DNA of 64,000 nucleotides from Alphaproteobacteria bacterium (GCA_016869735.1 VGDL01000006.1:29784-93783); one strand, 5' to 3'; shown: positions 44,281-53,270, numbered from the stretch's first letter. Numbers and translations are program-made. The notes: generated by a model not told the origin, from the letters alone.

Positions 44281-45255
44281 CTATTTCGGTTCCAGATGCC
44301 CGCCAAAGCCATGGCGCATGGCCGATAGCGCGCGATCGCCGAAATTCATCTGATCACGTGATCGGAAACGGGCGTAAAGCGCTGCTGTCAGCACCGGCGC
44401 GGGAACGGCGGTCTCCACCGCCTGCTGCACCGTCCAGCGCCCTTCGCCGGAATCCCCCACCTTACCCGAATATTGCGCAAGATCAGGGTCTTGGGCCAAG
44501 GCACTCGCGGTCAGATCCAATAGCCAGGAGGTAATGACCGAACCGCGCCGCCAGGCTTCCGTCACATCGGCGATATCAACGCTAAGGCGCTGATCTTCCG
44601 GCAGTTCCGGGCTATCGGCGCGGCGCAGCAGATCAAGCCCTTCGGCCAAAGCCTGCATCATGCCGTATTCAATGCCGTTATGGACCATCTTGACCAGATG
44701 GCCGGCACCATGATCGCCGCAATGAATCCAACCTTCTTCGATATTTATGGGCCGTCCTTCACGCCGTGGTGTGGCTGGAATATCGCCCCGCCCAGGGGCC
44801 AGCGCGGTGAAAATCGGCGCCAGGCGCGCGACGGGGGCTGGCTTGCCGCCGATCATCAGGCAATAGCCGCGCTTCAGCCCCCAAACCCCACCCGAGGTAC
44901 CGATATCCAGGTAATCAATCCCCTTCGCGCCGAGCGCCTTGGCGCGGCTTATATCATCCTTCCAATGGGTATTGCCGCCATCAATCGCGGTATCGCCGGG
45001 CGCAAGCAGCGTGCCCAGCTGTTCCAATGCGTCTTCTGTCGGCGCGCCATGGGGCAGCATGACCCAAACGGCACGGGGCGGGGCCAAAGCCGCAACCAGC
45101 CCGGCAAGGTCCGCAACAGCCACCGCGCCCTCGGCGGCCAAGGCAGCCACGGCAGCGGCATCCTTGTCCCAGACCACGGCGCGATGCCCCGCCTGCATCA
45201 GGCGGCGCGCGATATTGCCGCCCATGCGGCCCAGACCGACAATGCCGATTTCCAT
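44281..45255 (-). CDS. gnd: 6-phosphogluconate dehydrogenase, decarboxylating (short GntZ/YqeC type)
   Basis: 324 residues, the short form. Rossmann motif GIVGLGRMGGNIARRL, then IDGGNTHWKDD, DIGTSGGVWGLKRGYCLMIGG and GAGHLVKMVHNGIEYGMMQALAEG with the catalytic Lys. It oxidises 6-phosphogluconate to ribulose 5-phosphate. Adjacent to gntK, giving a gluconate-to-pentose route. Confidence 0.95.
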   Translation of the reverse strand: MEIGIVGLGRMGGNIARRLMQAGHRAVVWDKDAAAVAALAAEGAVAVADLAGLVAALAPPRAVWVMLPHGAPTEDALEQLGTLLAPGDTAIDGGNTHWKDDISRAKALGAKGIDYLDIGTSGGVWGLKRGYCLMIGGKPAPVARLAPIFTALAPGRGDIPATPRREGRPINIEEGWIHCGDHGAGHLVKMVHNGIEYGMMQALAEGLDLLRRADSPELPEDQRLSVDIADVTEAWRRGSVITSWLLDLTASALAQDPDLAQYSGKVGDSGEGRWTVQQAVETAVPAPVLTAALYARFRSRDQMNFGDRALSAMRHGFGGHLEPK

Positions 45256-45269
45256 AACGCCTGTTCCCC

Positions 45270-46391
45270 TCAGACCAAGGCCGCGCGCACGCGACCGACA
45301 AATCCATCCATCGCCTTGGGATCAGTCCAGCGCAGCACGGCCACAATGCCGCTGCTTGGGTCCACCCAGGTCAGATTACCCCCGGCGCCGGAGGCAAAGA
45401 AGGCGTCCCGCGCGGCAGAGGGGAAACGCTCCCCGGAGGTGTTCAGCCACCACAGGAAGCCATAGGAGGGATTGAGCGCGCAGGCCTCGGTGGACCAATC
45501 AAACCATTGCGCCGGCAGGATTTCACTCCCCGCCCAGCGCCCGCGATTGAGCGCCAATAGCCCGATCCGCGCCTGATCCTCGGCATGGATCGCAACGCCC
45601 CCGCCCCAATGCGTCCCGCCGGGGACGGATTGCACGCGCTTGCCGTTCTCCAACGTGACCCAGGAGGTGCGATAGCCATCCCAGCGCCAATCCCGGCTGC
45701 CGCCGATTGGGTTCAGGATGCGTTCGGCGAAAACCTCCGGCAAGGGGCGGCCAAAGCGGCGCAGGAGCGCGAGCGAAAGCCGGTTCACCCGCACATCATT
45801 ATATTCCCAATGCGTGCCGGGCGGCTGCAATTGCCGCATGCCCTTCTTCCCCTGGCCTTCGGCGCCAAGGTCTCGGCCGCGGTCAATCGTGTCGGATTTG
45901 CCAAACAGCGTGCCTTCCCATTCCGACATGTTTTGCAGCAGATGCCGCCAGGTGATCGGGGCGTTTTGGGGCGTGTCAAAGCCGCCATCCTGCACGGTTT
46001 CGCCCACGCGTTGATCCAGGTCGGGTATCAGCCCATCGGTCCAGGCAATGCCCGTCAGCAGCGAAAGGTAGGATTTGGCGACGCTGAAGGTTTGGCTGAC
46101 TTCCCGCGTATCGCCCCAGCTGGTCACCAACGCTCCATGGCGCGTGATCAGGCCGCCAGGCGCGCCGCGCGGGCTGAGCGGGCCAAGGACCTCATTATCC
46201 GGAGGTGCTTCAAAAAAGCCGCGGCCGATATGGCCGGCCAGATCATAGGGCCAGGGGGTTTCATGCGCGGCGGCGAAAGCGACCGCACTTTGCAACTTGG
46301 CGGCATCAAAACCGGCCTGGGCAGGGGTGGCGGCTGGCCAGGCGGCCGGGGCGGGGGCGGGGAAGATCATGGTGCTCATGCGCCGGACCAT
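45270..46391 (-). CDS. Serine hydrolase of the beta-lactamase/penicillin-binding fold
   Basis: 373 residues if begun at ATG 46391 (ATG 46379 is an alternative; longer frames to 46814 overlap dsbA and are rejected). Catalytic SxxK is SVAK in VSQTFSVAKSYLSLLTG; the second motif appears as HWEYNDVRVN; a late GAGGNLTWVD resembles the third. No signal peptide is seen. Family members include esterases and D-aminopeptidases. It follows gnd by 14 bp but a shared function is not evident. Confidence 0.88.
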   Translation of the reverse strand: MVRRMSTMIFPAPAPAAWPAATPAQAGFDAAKLQSAVAFAAAHETPWPYDLAGHIGRGFFEAPPDNEVLGPLSPRGAPGGLITRHGALVTSWGDTREVSQTFSVAKSYLSLLTGIAWTDGLIPDLDQRVGETVQDGGFDTPQNAPITWRHLLQNMSEWEGTLFGKSDTIDRGRDLGAEGQGKKGMRQLQPPGTHWEYNDVRVNRLSLALLRRFGRPLPEVFAERILNPIGGSRDWRWDGYRTSWVTLENGKRVQSVPGGTHWGGGVAIHAEDQARIGLLALNRGRWAGSEILPAQWFDWSTEACALNPSYGFLWWLNTSGERFPSAARDAFFASGAGGNLTWVDPSSGIVAVLRWTDPKAMDGFVGRVRAALV

Positions 46392-46481
46392 GCGGCTTTC
46401 CGCGCTTCTCTCCAAGAGGGGGCGTGCTGGACCGCGCGCTTTCAACGCGGCATTGTGGGTACTTATTGCAGGAGCTAGCCC

Positions 46482-47174
46482 ATGGACAGCGCGACTGAAG
46501 CCAATGCCGGCATTTTGGATGTGATTTCCGACGCGATCTGCCCCTGGTGCTGGATCGGCAAGCGCAATCTGGACGCCGCGCTCGATCTGCTGGCCGAAGA
46601 CGGGCTGCATTTTAAGGTCCGTTTCCGCCCCTTCCAATTGAACCCGGAAATGCCAGCGGAGGGTGTGGACCGGCGGGAATATCGCAGCGCTAAATTCGGT
46701 TCTTGGGAGAAATCCCAGGAATTGGACCACCGCGTGGCCGATGCCGGGCGCGTTGCAGGCCTTGCGTTTCGCCATGATTTGATGGCGCGCACGCCGAATA
46801 CGCTGCAAGCGCATCGGCTGATCCGGCTGGCGGGTGCCGATGACCGGCAGCGCGACGTGGCCGAGGCCATCTTCCAGGCCTATTTCCAGGAAGGCGTGGA
46901 TATTGGCGATGCCGCGACACTCGCTGCCCTTGGCGCTTCGGCGGGCATGTCAGCGGAAAGCTTGGCGGCCTTTAGTGCCGGCGATGCCGGGCGGCATGAG
47001 GTGCTGGTCGAGGATGAGGGCTATCGCCGCGCCGGGATATCGGGCGTGCCATCCTTTGTGCTGGATCGGCATTTGCTGTTCTCGGGCGCCATGCCGCCGG
47101 AGAATATCGCCGATGGGCTGCGCCGCGCGGTTGCGATTTTGCGCGAACGGGCGCGCGAAGCCGCCGAGGGGTAA
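46482..47174 (+). CDS. DsbA-family (FrnE-like) oxidoreductase
   Basis: 230 residues. CPWC active site in ISDAICPWCWIGK near residue 20; later the cis-Pro region GISGVPSFVLD. Cytoplasmic FrnE-like proteins act in thiol redox and oxidative-stress tolerance. No signal peptide. Divergent from the serine hydrolase. Confidence 0.93.
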   Translation: MDSATEANAGILDVISDAICPWCWIGKRNLDAALDLLAEDGLHFKVRFRPFQLNPEMPAEGVDRREYRSAKFGSWEKSQELDHRVADAGRVAGLAFRHDLMARTPNTLQAHRLIRLAGADDRQRDVAEAIFQAYFQEGVDIGDAATLAALGASAGMSAESLAAFSAGDAGRHEVLVEDEGYRRAGISGVPSFVLDRHLLFSGAMPPENIADGLRRAVAILRERAREAAEG

Positions 47175-47178
47175 GGGT

Positions 47179-47358
47179 TCAGCCCGCGCTCAACCAAAGC
47201 GCCACTTCGGCTGCGCCCCAAGCGAGGGCCAGCAAAAGCGTGAAATCGCGCATGGCGCTGCGCGCCTTATCGAAGCCCGCGCTGCGCGACTGAAAGCGGA
47301 CGCGCACAGGGCGTTGCGGGATAATCAGGGAGGGGTCTTGGTATAGGGTGCTGCTCAT
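47179..47358 (-). CDS. Small single-TM protein directly behind a LexA box
   Basis: 59 residues from ATG 47358 (STLYQDPSLIIPQRPVRV... to ...LALAWGAAEVALWLSAG). A basic N-terminal half is followed by one C-terminal membrane helix of about 18 residues. I know no family. The ATG lies 12 bases after a perfect LexA box and no good ribosome site is seen; the predicted -10 would put the transcript start at or next to the ATG, i.e. leaderless. Topology and control resemble SOS-induced membrane division inhibitors (SidA/DidA in Caulobacter), but similarity is functional guesswork. Confidence 0.65.
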   Translation of the reverse strand: MSSTLYQDPSLIIPQRPVRVRFQSRSAGFDKARSAMRDFTLLLALAWGAAEVALWLSAG

Positions 47359-47369
47359 GGCCAGGATAA

Positions 47370-47384
47370 GAACAAAACAAGAAC
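47370..47384 (-). promoter_or_regulatory. LexA (SOS) box, alphaproteobacterial type
   Basis: On the minus strand GTTCTTGTTTTGTTC, a perfect GTTC-N7-GTTC direct repeat, the known alphaproteobacterial LexA site. It lies between a possible -35 TTGCCA (47394-47389) and -10 TCTTAT (47371-47366), where bound LexA would block RNA polymerase. Confidence 0.82.
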
Positions 47385-47656
47385 AATCTGGCAAGCGAAA
47401 AATGCAGCAAGCGGCGAAAAATTTTTAACCAATTGTTTTAATTGAAATTATTTTGGAGGCTTGGTGCCAGCGCCTGATGCCGCATCAAGCTACCGGCGCG
47501 CCTGCATCCCTGCTTTCCTTGGGCGCAATTGCGTGATGCGTTCACCTTCTTGTTCCTGTTGGGTGATAAAAAACGCGGCGGCAGCTTATTATTCCCTGGC
47601 TTGCGAACAAACTGATGGCAGCCCCATATCGAGCCAATCTGAGCAAGGAGGACATT
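47385..47656. other. Intergenic region between SOS gene and repeat-protein gene
   Basis: AT-rich at 47395-47455 (including AATTTTTAACCAATTG), then GC-rich. No supported gene. Presumably contains the rightward promoter for the repeat protein. A rightward open frame at 47461-47859 is out of frame with that protein. Confidence 0.4.
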
Positions 47657-48115
47657 GTGTCATTGCCCCCCGATTCGCCCTTGCGGCGCCGCCTATTGGT
47701 ACTTCGGCTGGCTGGCGCGGGGCTTGCCGTGCCAGCCGCTGGCGCCTTGGCGCAGGGGCGGAAATCGCCTGCCCCCACAGCGCCCGATCTGCCGGGCAAG
47801 AATGGCGCGCCCCCGCAACTGCGCCGGAGCGGGGAAACCGATGCCGACCCCGGCGATGAACCAGGCAATGGCCGTGGCGTGGCGCGGGGCGGGCGCTCCC
47901 TTGGGCCGACTGATGCTGACCCGGGCGATGAGCCAGGCCGGGGCCGTGGCGGCAATGGCGTGACCGATGCCGATCCCGGCGGTATGCCGGACAGGGGCCG
48001 CGGCGGGGGCCGAGAAGCCGGGCCCACCGATGCTGACCCGGGCGACCCAATGGGGCGGGGCCGTGGCGGCGCCCCGCCACAGCTCAGGACCGGTATGCCC
48101 GCGAAAAAAGCGTGA
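47657..48115 (+). CDS. Secreted protein with TDADPGD repeats
   Basis: 152 residues from GTG 47657, chosen because AAGGAGG lies six bases upstream. A signal-like segment (RRRLLVLRLAGAGLAVPAAGALAQ) precedes four repeats starting TDADPG at residues 61, 85, 103 and 124, each followed by Gly/Arg-rich sequence (PGRGRGG). The block is bracketed by APPQLR at 51-56 and again at about 139-144. DxDxGD resembles Ca-binding loops (TSP3/dockerin-like), so calcium binding is possible. Function unknown. Confidence 0.72.
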   Translation: MSLPPDSPLRRRLLVLRLAGAGLAVPAAGALAQGRKSPAPTAPDLPGKNGAPPQLRRSGETDADPGDEPGNGRGVARGGRSLGPTDADPGDEPGRGRGGNGVTDADPGGMPDRGRGGGREAGPTDADPGDPMGRGRGGAPPQLRTGMPAKKA

Positions 48116-48130
48116 ACCGCGAAGCCTGCG

Positions 48131-48994
48131 TCAGATCTTCAATTCCTGGAGCGATTCTTCCACATCCTGGAAGCTTGGCATCAGGTCAGTCGGTACCGTC
48201 TTGCGGCCGGTTTCAACCGCCACCTGCGGCGCATTGCCATGCAGATGCGCAACCAGTACGGCGCGGATCACTTCGTGATACTTCGCCTCTTCCTCGATCA
48301 CTGCCTTGAGGCGCGCTGCAAAGGGGCCGACCAGGCCATAGGCGAGCAAGACGCCCAAAAACGTCCCGACCAGCGCGCTACCAATCATTTTGCCAAGCAC
48401 CGCCGGCGGCTGGTCAATGGACGCCATGGTCTTGATCACGCCCATCACGGCGGCGACGATCCCAAGCGCAGGCAGCGCATCGGCAACGCTTTGCAGCGCA
48501 TGGGCGCTGTGCAATTCCTCTTCCTTCATTTTTTTCAATTCGCGTGCCATCACATCTTCAATCTGATGCGGGTCATCGGCATTCATGCCGACCATGCGAA
48601 GGTAGTCGCAAATGATCGCAACCGTGTGCTGATCCTTCAGGATATTCGGGAATTTCTGGAAGGCCGCGCTTTCTTCCGGCTTTTCGATATGCGGTTCAAT
48701 CGCCATCGGGCCCTTGGTCTGGGCAAGCCGCACAAGCCAGAACAACAGGCTCAGCAATTCCATGTAATCCTGGCGCTTGTATTTGCCGCCCTTCAGGATT
48801 TTGCCGATGCTGCCAAGGATATGCTTCACTTCTGACAGGCTGTTGGCCATGAGAAGGGAACCGAAGGCCGCCCCCCCGATGATGGCGAATTCGAAGGGCA
48901 GCGCCAACAAAATGATCTCCATCTTGCCGCCGGCGGCCATATAGCCGCCGAAGACGCAGACGAGCAGGAAGATGAAGCCAGCGATGGAAATCAT
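48131..48994 (-). CDS. motA: Flagellar motor stator protein MotA
   Basis: 287 residues, four membrane segments. MotA features: ARELKKMKEEELHSAHALQSVADALPALGIVAAVMG, and the VGTFLGVLLAYGLVGPFA region near the last helices. Forms the proton-conducting stator with MotB. Its ATG overlaps the motB stop (ATGA), so motB is upstream in the operon. Confidence 0.95.
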   Translation of the reverse strand: MISIAGFIFLLVCVFGGYMAAGGKMEIILLALPFEFAIIGGAAFGSLLMANSLSEVKHILGSIGKILKGGKYKRQDYMELLSLLFWLVRLAQTKGPMAIEPHIEKPEESAAFQKFPNILKDQHTVAIICDYLRMVGMNADDPHQIEDVMARELKKMKEEELHSAHALQSVADALPALGIVAAVMGVIKTMASIDQPPAVLGKMIGSALVGTFLGVLLAYGLVGPFAARLKAVIEEEAKYHEVIRAVLVAHLHGNAPQVAVETGRKTVPTDLMPSFQDVEESLQELKI

Positions 48995-50048
48995 GGGCGT
49001 GGTGTCCCCGGCGTCTGACTGATCAGCGTGATGGAAACACGGCGATTGGCGGCGGCGGTTGGTTGTTCTGGGATGAGCGGGTCACGTTCGGCGTGACCTG
49101 CTAGGTTTCTGATGCGGTTATCGGCAACACCGGCTTCGATCAGCAGGCGGCGCGTGACATTGGCGCGTTCGGTTGAAAGATCCCAATTGCTGCGTTCACC
49201 GCCGCCACGGAAGGGTGTGGCATCGGTATGGCCCGCAATGCTGATGGCGTTTGGCAGGCGCTGGATCACCTGCGCGACCCGACCGAGCAAGGCGCGCGCG
49301 CGATCATTGGGGGCGGCGCCGCCCAGGGCGAACATCGGCTGGCGATCCGCATCCACCAATTGGATGCGCATGCCTTCCGGCGTTTGTTCGATCAGCAATT
49401 GGCGGCTTAGATCGGCCAACGCCGGGTCCGACTGAATGGCTTCCCGGATTTGTTCGGCGGCGGCTTCGAAGGCTTGGCGTTCGCGCCGGGCCAATTCCTG
49501 GCGCAATTCAAGTTCTCCTACGTTTTCGGGCCGCTGTTCGGGGGAAGGTTCTGCTGCCGGGCCGCCGCGCGGTTGTTCGGGGCCGGCCAGGGCGCCCGGG
49601 GCCTGCGGATGACCAGCCTGGCATTTTCCGCATCTTCCTGGCCAACGGGGCCTTCGCGCCGCGGCACGGGTTCAGCCGGGGTACGGCTATCATCTTCTTC
49701 AATATCCATCGCCACCGGGCGCTTGCCGGGCTGCACTTCGATCGTGCCGGTGGTGGACATCAGCGGCGCATTGTCATTGGGCGTCTGGCCACCAAAAGGC
49801 CTGCCAGAACCGGATTCGGCCCGGGACAACACATTGGTCGGGTTGAAATAATCGGCGATGCCGCGGCGCTGTTCTTCCGTGGTGGCATTGATCAGCCACA
49901 TCAGCAGAAAGAAGGCCATCATCGCCGTCACAAAATCGGCATAGCCCACCTTCCAGGCACCGCCATGATGCGCGTGCCCGCCACCTTCTTCCCTTTTGAC
50001 GATGATCAGATCACCGCCGCTTTGCGAGCCTCTTCCCTTGCGCGCCAT
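48991..50048 (-). pseudogene. motB: motB split by a frame change
   Basis: The N-terminal part (50048-49518) has the MotB start, the proton-channel Asp in GYADFVTAMMAFFLLMWL and the plug region, then turns into Arg/Pro-rich sequence and stops. The C-terminal part continues in another frame: upstream of TTG 49506 it reads a natural Pro/Glu linker (...AAEPSPEQRPENVGELEL) and then the OmpA peptidoglycan-binding domain (AGHTDATPF, LSTERANVTRRLL). One base appears missing between about 49560 and 49640. AGGAG around the first stop could also allow re-initiation at 49506. Confidence 0.8.
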
Positions 50049-50157
50049 GGCTTTCCGTATATCCCCAAATCACTAAAATCAGCTAATGATACCGGCGATC
50101 TAGCGGCGAAGCGCCAGACTGACGGAAGGGATACGGCGTGGTTTCGAGACTTGTTTC

Positions 50158-51042
50158 ATGAATTCCCCCATTTGCGCCGCCCAAGACCCGGTCCAGGCTG
50201 AACCGTATCTCATCAAGCGGCCGGAACGGCAGACCATCCCCCTGGTCTTCGCGTCCCCTCATTCGGGTCAGCAATATCCGGACCAACTTCTTTTGGACGC
50301 CAGAATGGACCCGATTGCGCTGCGGCGGAGCGAGGATTCCTTCGTGGATGAGCTTTTTGCCGCCGCACCCGCCCATGGCGCGCCGTTGATCGCGGCTTCC
50401 TTCCCGCGCGTCTGGTGCGATGTGAACCGCGAAGCCTGGGAATTGGACCCGGCCATGTTCACCGAACCCTTGCCGCCCTGGGTGAATAGCGCGAGCCCCA
50501 GGGTGGGCGCGGGGCTTGGCACGCTCGCGCGGATCGTCACCGGGGGGGAGCAGATCTATCGCCGCAAGCTGAGCTTTGCCGAGGCTGAGGCACGCATCCG
50601 CGCCTGTTGGGAACCCTATCACGCCGCCCTGGCCGGGCTGATTGCCGAAACCCGCGCGCGCTTCGGTTTTTGCCTGCTGATTGATTGCCATTCCATGCCG
50701 GCCCATCCGGCGCATCTGGCAAACCCCCCACATTTTGTGTTGGGCGATGCGCATGGCACAGCATGTGCGCCGCGCATCACGCGGCTGGTGGAAGAAGCGC
50801 TGATGGGGCTTGGCTATAAGGTCCGGCGCAATGACCCCTATGCGGGGGGCTTTGTTACCCGCCATTATGGCTGCCCGCGTGAGGCCACCCACGCGCTGCA
50901 GATTGAAGTGGCGCGGAGCCTTTACATGGACGAGGCCCGGATTGAACGCCTGCCGGGCTTTGGCCCGCTACGCCGGGACATGACCAGCCTTATTGAGAGC
51001 CTGACGCGGGTGGAATGGGGCTTCGTGGCTGCCGGGGCATAA
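50158..51042 (+). CDS. N-formylglutamate amidohydrolase-family protein
   Basis: 294 residues. Family motifs: PLVFASPHSGQQYP, RSEDSFVDELFAAAP, LIDCHSMPAHP, and YAGGFVTRHYGCPREATHALQIEVARSLYM. Hydrolyses N-formylglutamate or related N-acyl amino acids (HutG route of histidine breakdown), Zn-dependent. No other hut genes are adjacent. Confidence 0.92.
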   Translation: MNSPICAAQDPVQAEPYLIKRPERQTIPLVFASPHSGQQYPDQLLLDARMDPIALRRSEDSFVDELFAAAPAHGAPLIAASFPRVWCDVNREAWELDPAMFTEPLPPWVNSASPRVGAGLGTLARIVTGGEQIYRRKLSFAEAEARIRACWEPYHAALAGLIAETRARFGFCLLIDCHSMPAHPAHLANPPHFVLGDAHGTACAPRITRLVEEALMGLGYKVRRNDPYAGGFVTRHYGCPREATHALQIEVARSLYMDEARIERLPGFGPLRRDMTSLIESLTRVEWGFVAAGA

Positions 51043-51050
51043 GCCCGGCA

Positions 51051-51079
51051 AAAAAAGGGCGGTGCCCGAAAGCACCGCC
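51051..51079. terminator. Hairpin downstream of the N-formylglutamate amidohydrolase gene
   Basis: Stem GGCGGTGC (51058-51065) / GCACCGCC (51072-51079), loop CCGAAA, preceded by a run of A. The U-run would be on the minus strand, yet the gene to be ended is on the plus strand. Loop and flanks match the terminator at 14653-14678. Confidence 0.55.
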
Positions 51080-51242
51080 AAGTTTAGGGAGGAAACGTCC
51101 AAGAATGTACAGCGGAAACCGCCGTACCTGATGGATATAGGAAACTCTATCCCGCATTGCAAGATAATTTTTTGCAGTGCAGCAAAATGGCCTTTTACAA
51201 TATCAACCATGGGTTTACTTGCGTGTCCTCGGCTCGGCAGGG

Positions 51243-52139
51243 GTGAGTCTGGCACGCGGCTTGTCCAGATGGCTCTATGCGGTTCGCCCAAACTCTCAGA
51301 TTGTGCCTTCCGGTGAAAGCACCCTCGCGGTGGCGGCGCTGCTTGGTCTGGCGCTATCGCCCCTTTCGGCGGCGGCGCAATTGATGCCGGCCAGGGGCTA
51401 CAGTGAAGGGCATTTATGCCGTGCTGCCATTTCTGAGGCCGAACGTGGCGCCAATCTGCCGCGCGGCTTGTTGCAGGCGATTGGCCGGGTTGAATCCGGC
51501 CGGCGCGACCCGGAAACTGGCCAATTCGCCCCCTGGCCCTGGACGACCAACGCGGAGGGAGAGGGCAAATATTTCCCAACGCGAGAGGCAGCGATTGCCC
51601 ATGTGCGGCAATTGCAGGCCCGTGGGGTGCGGATCATTGATGTCGGCTGCATGCAGGTGAACTTGCATCACCACCCCAATGCTTTTGCCTCGCTTGAGCA
51701 GGCCTTCGACCCGCTGACCAATGCACGCTATGCGGCGCGCTTCCTGAGCGAACTGAACGCCGGGCGGGCGGATTGGCGCCAGGCCGCCGGGCATTACCAT
51801 TCCCAAACCCCCGAAAGGTCTGGGCCTTACCGGGAGAAAGTGCTGGCTGCCTGGGAACAGGAAGCGCGCAATGCCGGGGATAGCTCGGCCGAGGCCATGG
51901 CGCTGGCGCGGCTGCGCGCCGGCTGGGGCAGCGTGGCTTTGGCTAGCGCGGGCGGGATTTCACTCGGCAATCGGGCGGAACGCGCCCAGATCATTCCCCT
52001 GCCTGGCGGTACTGAGGGCGGGGTTGCGGGTGGCGGCTCCGCAGGGCGGGGGCTTGATGCCTATCGTTCAGCGCCGATCCGCGCCCTCAGTAGGCCGGTC
52101 GTGGTCGCGCAGGCTGGGCCTGGGCGGATGCTGCGTTAG
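51243..52139 (+). CDS. Lytic transglycosylase-like secreted protein
   Basis: 298 residues from GTG 51243 (start uncertain; TTG 51219 and GTG 51177 are in frame). A late signal segment (LAVAALLGLALSPLSAAAQ) precedes an SLT-type domain: catalytic Glu in LLQAIGRVESGRRD, then GCMQVNLHHHPNAF and the domain end near GPYREKVLAAW. It probably cleaves peptidoglycan, possibly for assembly of a flagellum or secretion machine. Convergent with xthA, ends overlapping by four bases. Confidence 0.85.
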   Translation: MSLARGLSRWLYAVRPNSQIVPSGESTLAVAALLGLALSPLSAAAQLMPARGYSEGHLCRAAISEAERGANLPRGLLQAIGRVESGRRDPETGQFAPWPWTTNAEGEGKYFPTREAAIAHVRQLQARGVRIIDVGCMQVNLHHHPNAFASLEQAFDPLTNARYAARFLSELNAGRADWRQAAGHYHSQTPERSGPYREKVLAAWEQEARNAGDSSAEAMALARLRAGWGSVALASAGGISLGNRAERAQIIPLPGGTEGGVAGGGSAGRGLDAYRSAPIRALSRPVVVAQAGPGRMLR

Positions 52140-52924
52140 GTATTACGCAAGGTCACGATCAGCGGCGTGTGGTCGGAAGGCTGCGCTTCGGCGCGGGGCG
52201 CCACGTCAACCTCACAGGCTTCCAGGCGTTCGGCCAATTCGGGGCTGAGAAGCGCATGGTCTATCCGCAAACCACGATTGGCTTCAAAGGCAGCGCCGTA
52301 ATCCCAATAGGTATAAAGTGTCTCGCTGGGGTGCAGTGCACGCAGCGCATCCGTCATGCCCAGATGCAATAGCGCCCGGAACCGGGCTCGGCTTTCGGGG
52401 TGCACCAGCGCATCGGTGGCCGGCAGGGCGCCGGGCGCCAGGTCTGCCTCGGTCGGGCAGACATTATAATCGCCCAGCACGGCAAAGGGCTGGAAGGCAT
52501 CAAGCCGGTCCTGCAACACCTCGCGCAGCCGATCCATCCAGGCAAGCTTATAGGCAAAGCCGGCATCCCCGCCGGAATTGCCATTGGGCAGGTAAATCCC
52601 CGCAGCGCGGAGCCCCGCCGCCGCCACTTCTATGTAGCGCGCCTGGGTATCTTCGGCATCGCCGGGCAGGGCTTCGGCCAGAACCTCAAACGGGATGCGT
52701 GAGAGCACGGCAACACCATTCCGCCCGCCGGCCTGGCCTACGGCATGGTTCTTGTAGCCAAGGCCCGCGAATTCCATCGCTGGCACCTGTTCCGCGGTGC
52801 AGCGGGTTTCCTGCAAAAACACCAGATCGGGCTTTTGCCGTTCCAGAAAGCGCGCGACATGCGCCGCGCGCGCGCGGATGGAATTGACGTTGAAGGTGCA
52901 AAGGCTGAGCAGGGGGTCAGCCAA
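52136..52924 (-). CDS. xthA: Exodeoxyribonuclease III
   Basis: 262 residues with TTG 52924 as start, overlapping the erpA stop; an upstream ATG 52990 would overlap erpA by 74 bp. AP-endonuclease motifs: TFNVNSIRAR, FLQETRC (metal Glu), GDYNVCPTEAD, and the final SDHTPLIV (catalytic Asp-His). Repairs abasic sites and 3' damage. Confidence 0.94.
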   Translation of the reverse strand: MADPLLSLCTFNVNSIRARAAHVARFLERQKPDLVFLQETRCTAEQVPAMEFAGLGYKNHAVGQAGGRNGVAVLSRIPFEVLAEALPGDAEDTQARYIEVAAAGLRAAGIYLPNGNSGGDAGFAYKLAWMDRLREVLQDRLDAFQPFAVLGDYNVCPTEADLAPGALPATDALVHPESRARFRALLHLGMTDALRALHPSETLYTYWDYGAAFEANRGLRIDHALLSPELAERLEACEVDVAPRAEAQPSDHTPLIVTLRNT

Positions 52925-53270
52925 TCGCGAAGGAAGAACCGCAGCCGCAGCCGGAACTTGCCTGCGGGTTATTGATGGCGAAATGGGCACCGATCAGCGC
53001 TTCCGCCCAGTCAAGCTCGGCCCCGGCCAATAGATCGAGCGAAACAGGGTCAATGAAGACCCGGCCCTTGCCCTCGCCGATCACGAGATCATCGGCGGCG
53101 GGGGCGTCCTCCAGCCCGAATTTATACTGAAAGCCGGAACAGCCGCCCGCTTCCACAGCCAGCCGGAGGCCCGCATCGGGCCGGCCTTCGCGGGCTGCGA
53201 TATCGGCAACCTGCGCCTGGGCGCTGGCGGTCACGCGAAACGGGGCGGGGGCGGTGCTGCCATCCGGCAT
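52917..53270 (-). CDS. erpA: A-type Fe-S cluster insertion protein
   Basis: 117 residues. The three conserved cysteines are seen in GGCSGFQYKFGL and SSGCGCGSSFAI. Transfers [Fe-S] clusters to target proteins, as ErpA/IscA do. First gene of a two-gene unit with xthA. Confidence 0.93.
   Translation of the reverse strand: MPDGSTAPAPFRVTASAQAQVADIAAREGRPDAGLRLAVEAGGCSGFQYKFGLEDAPAADDLVIGEGKGRVFIDPVSLDLLAGAELDWAEALIGAHFAINNPQASSGCGCGSSFAIG

Noticed and set aside
46392..46814. Longer start of the serine hydrolase
   Set aside because: Would overlap the opposite dsbA-like gene by over 300 bp and add sequence without family similarity.
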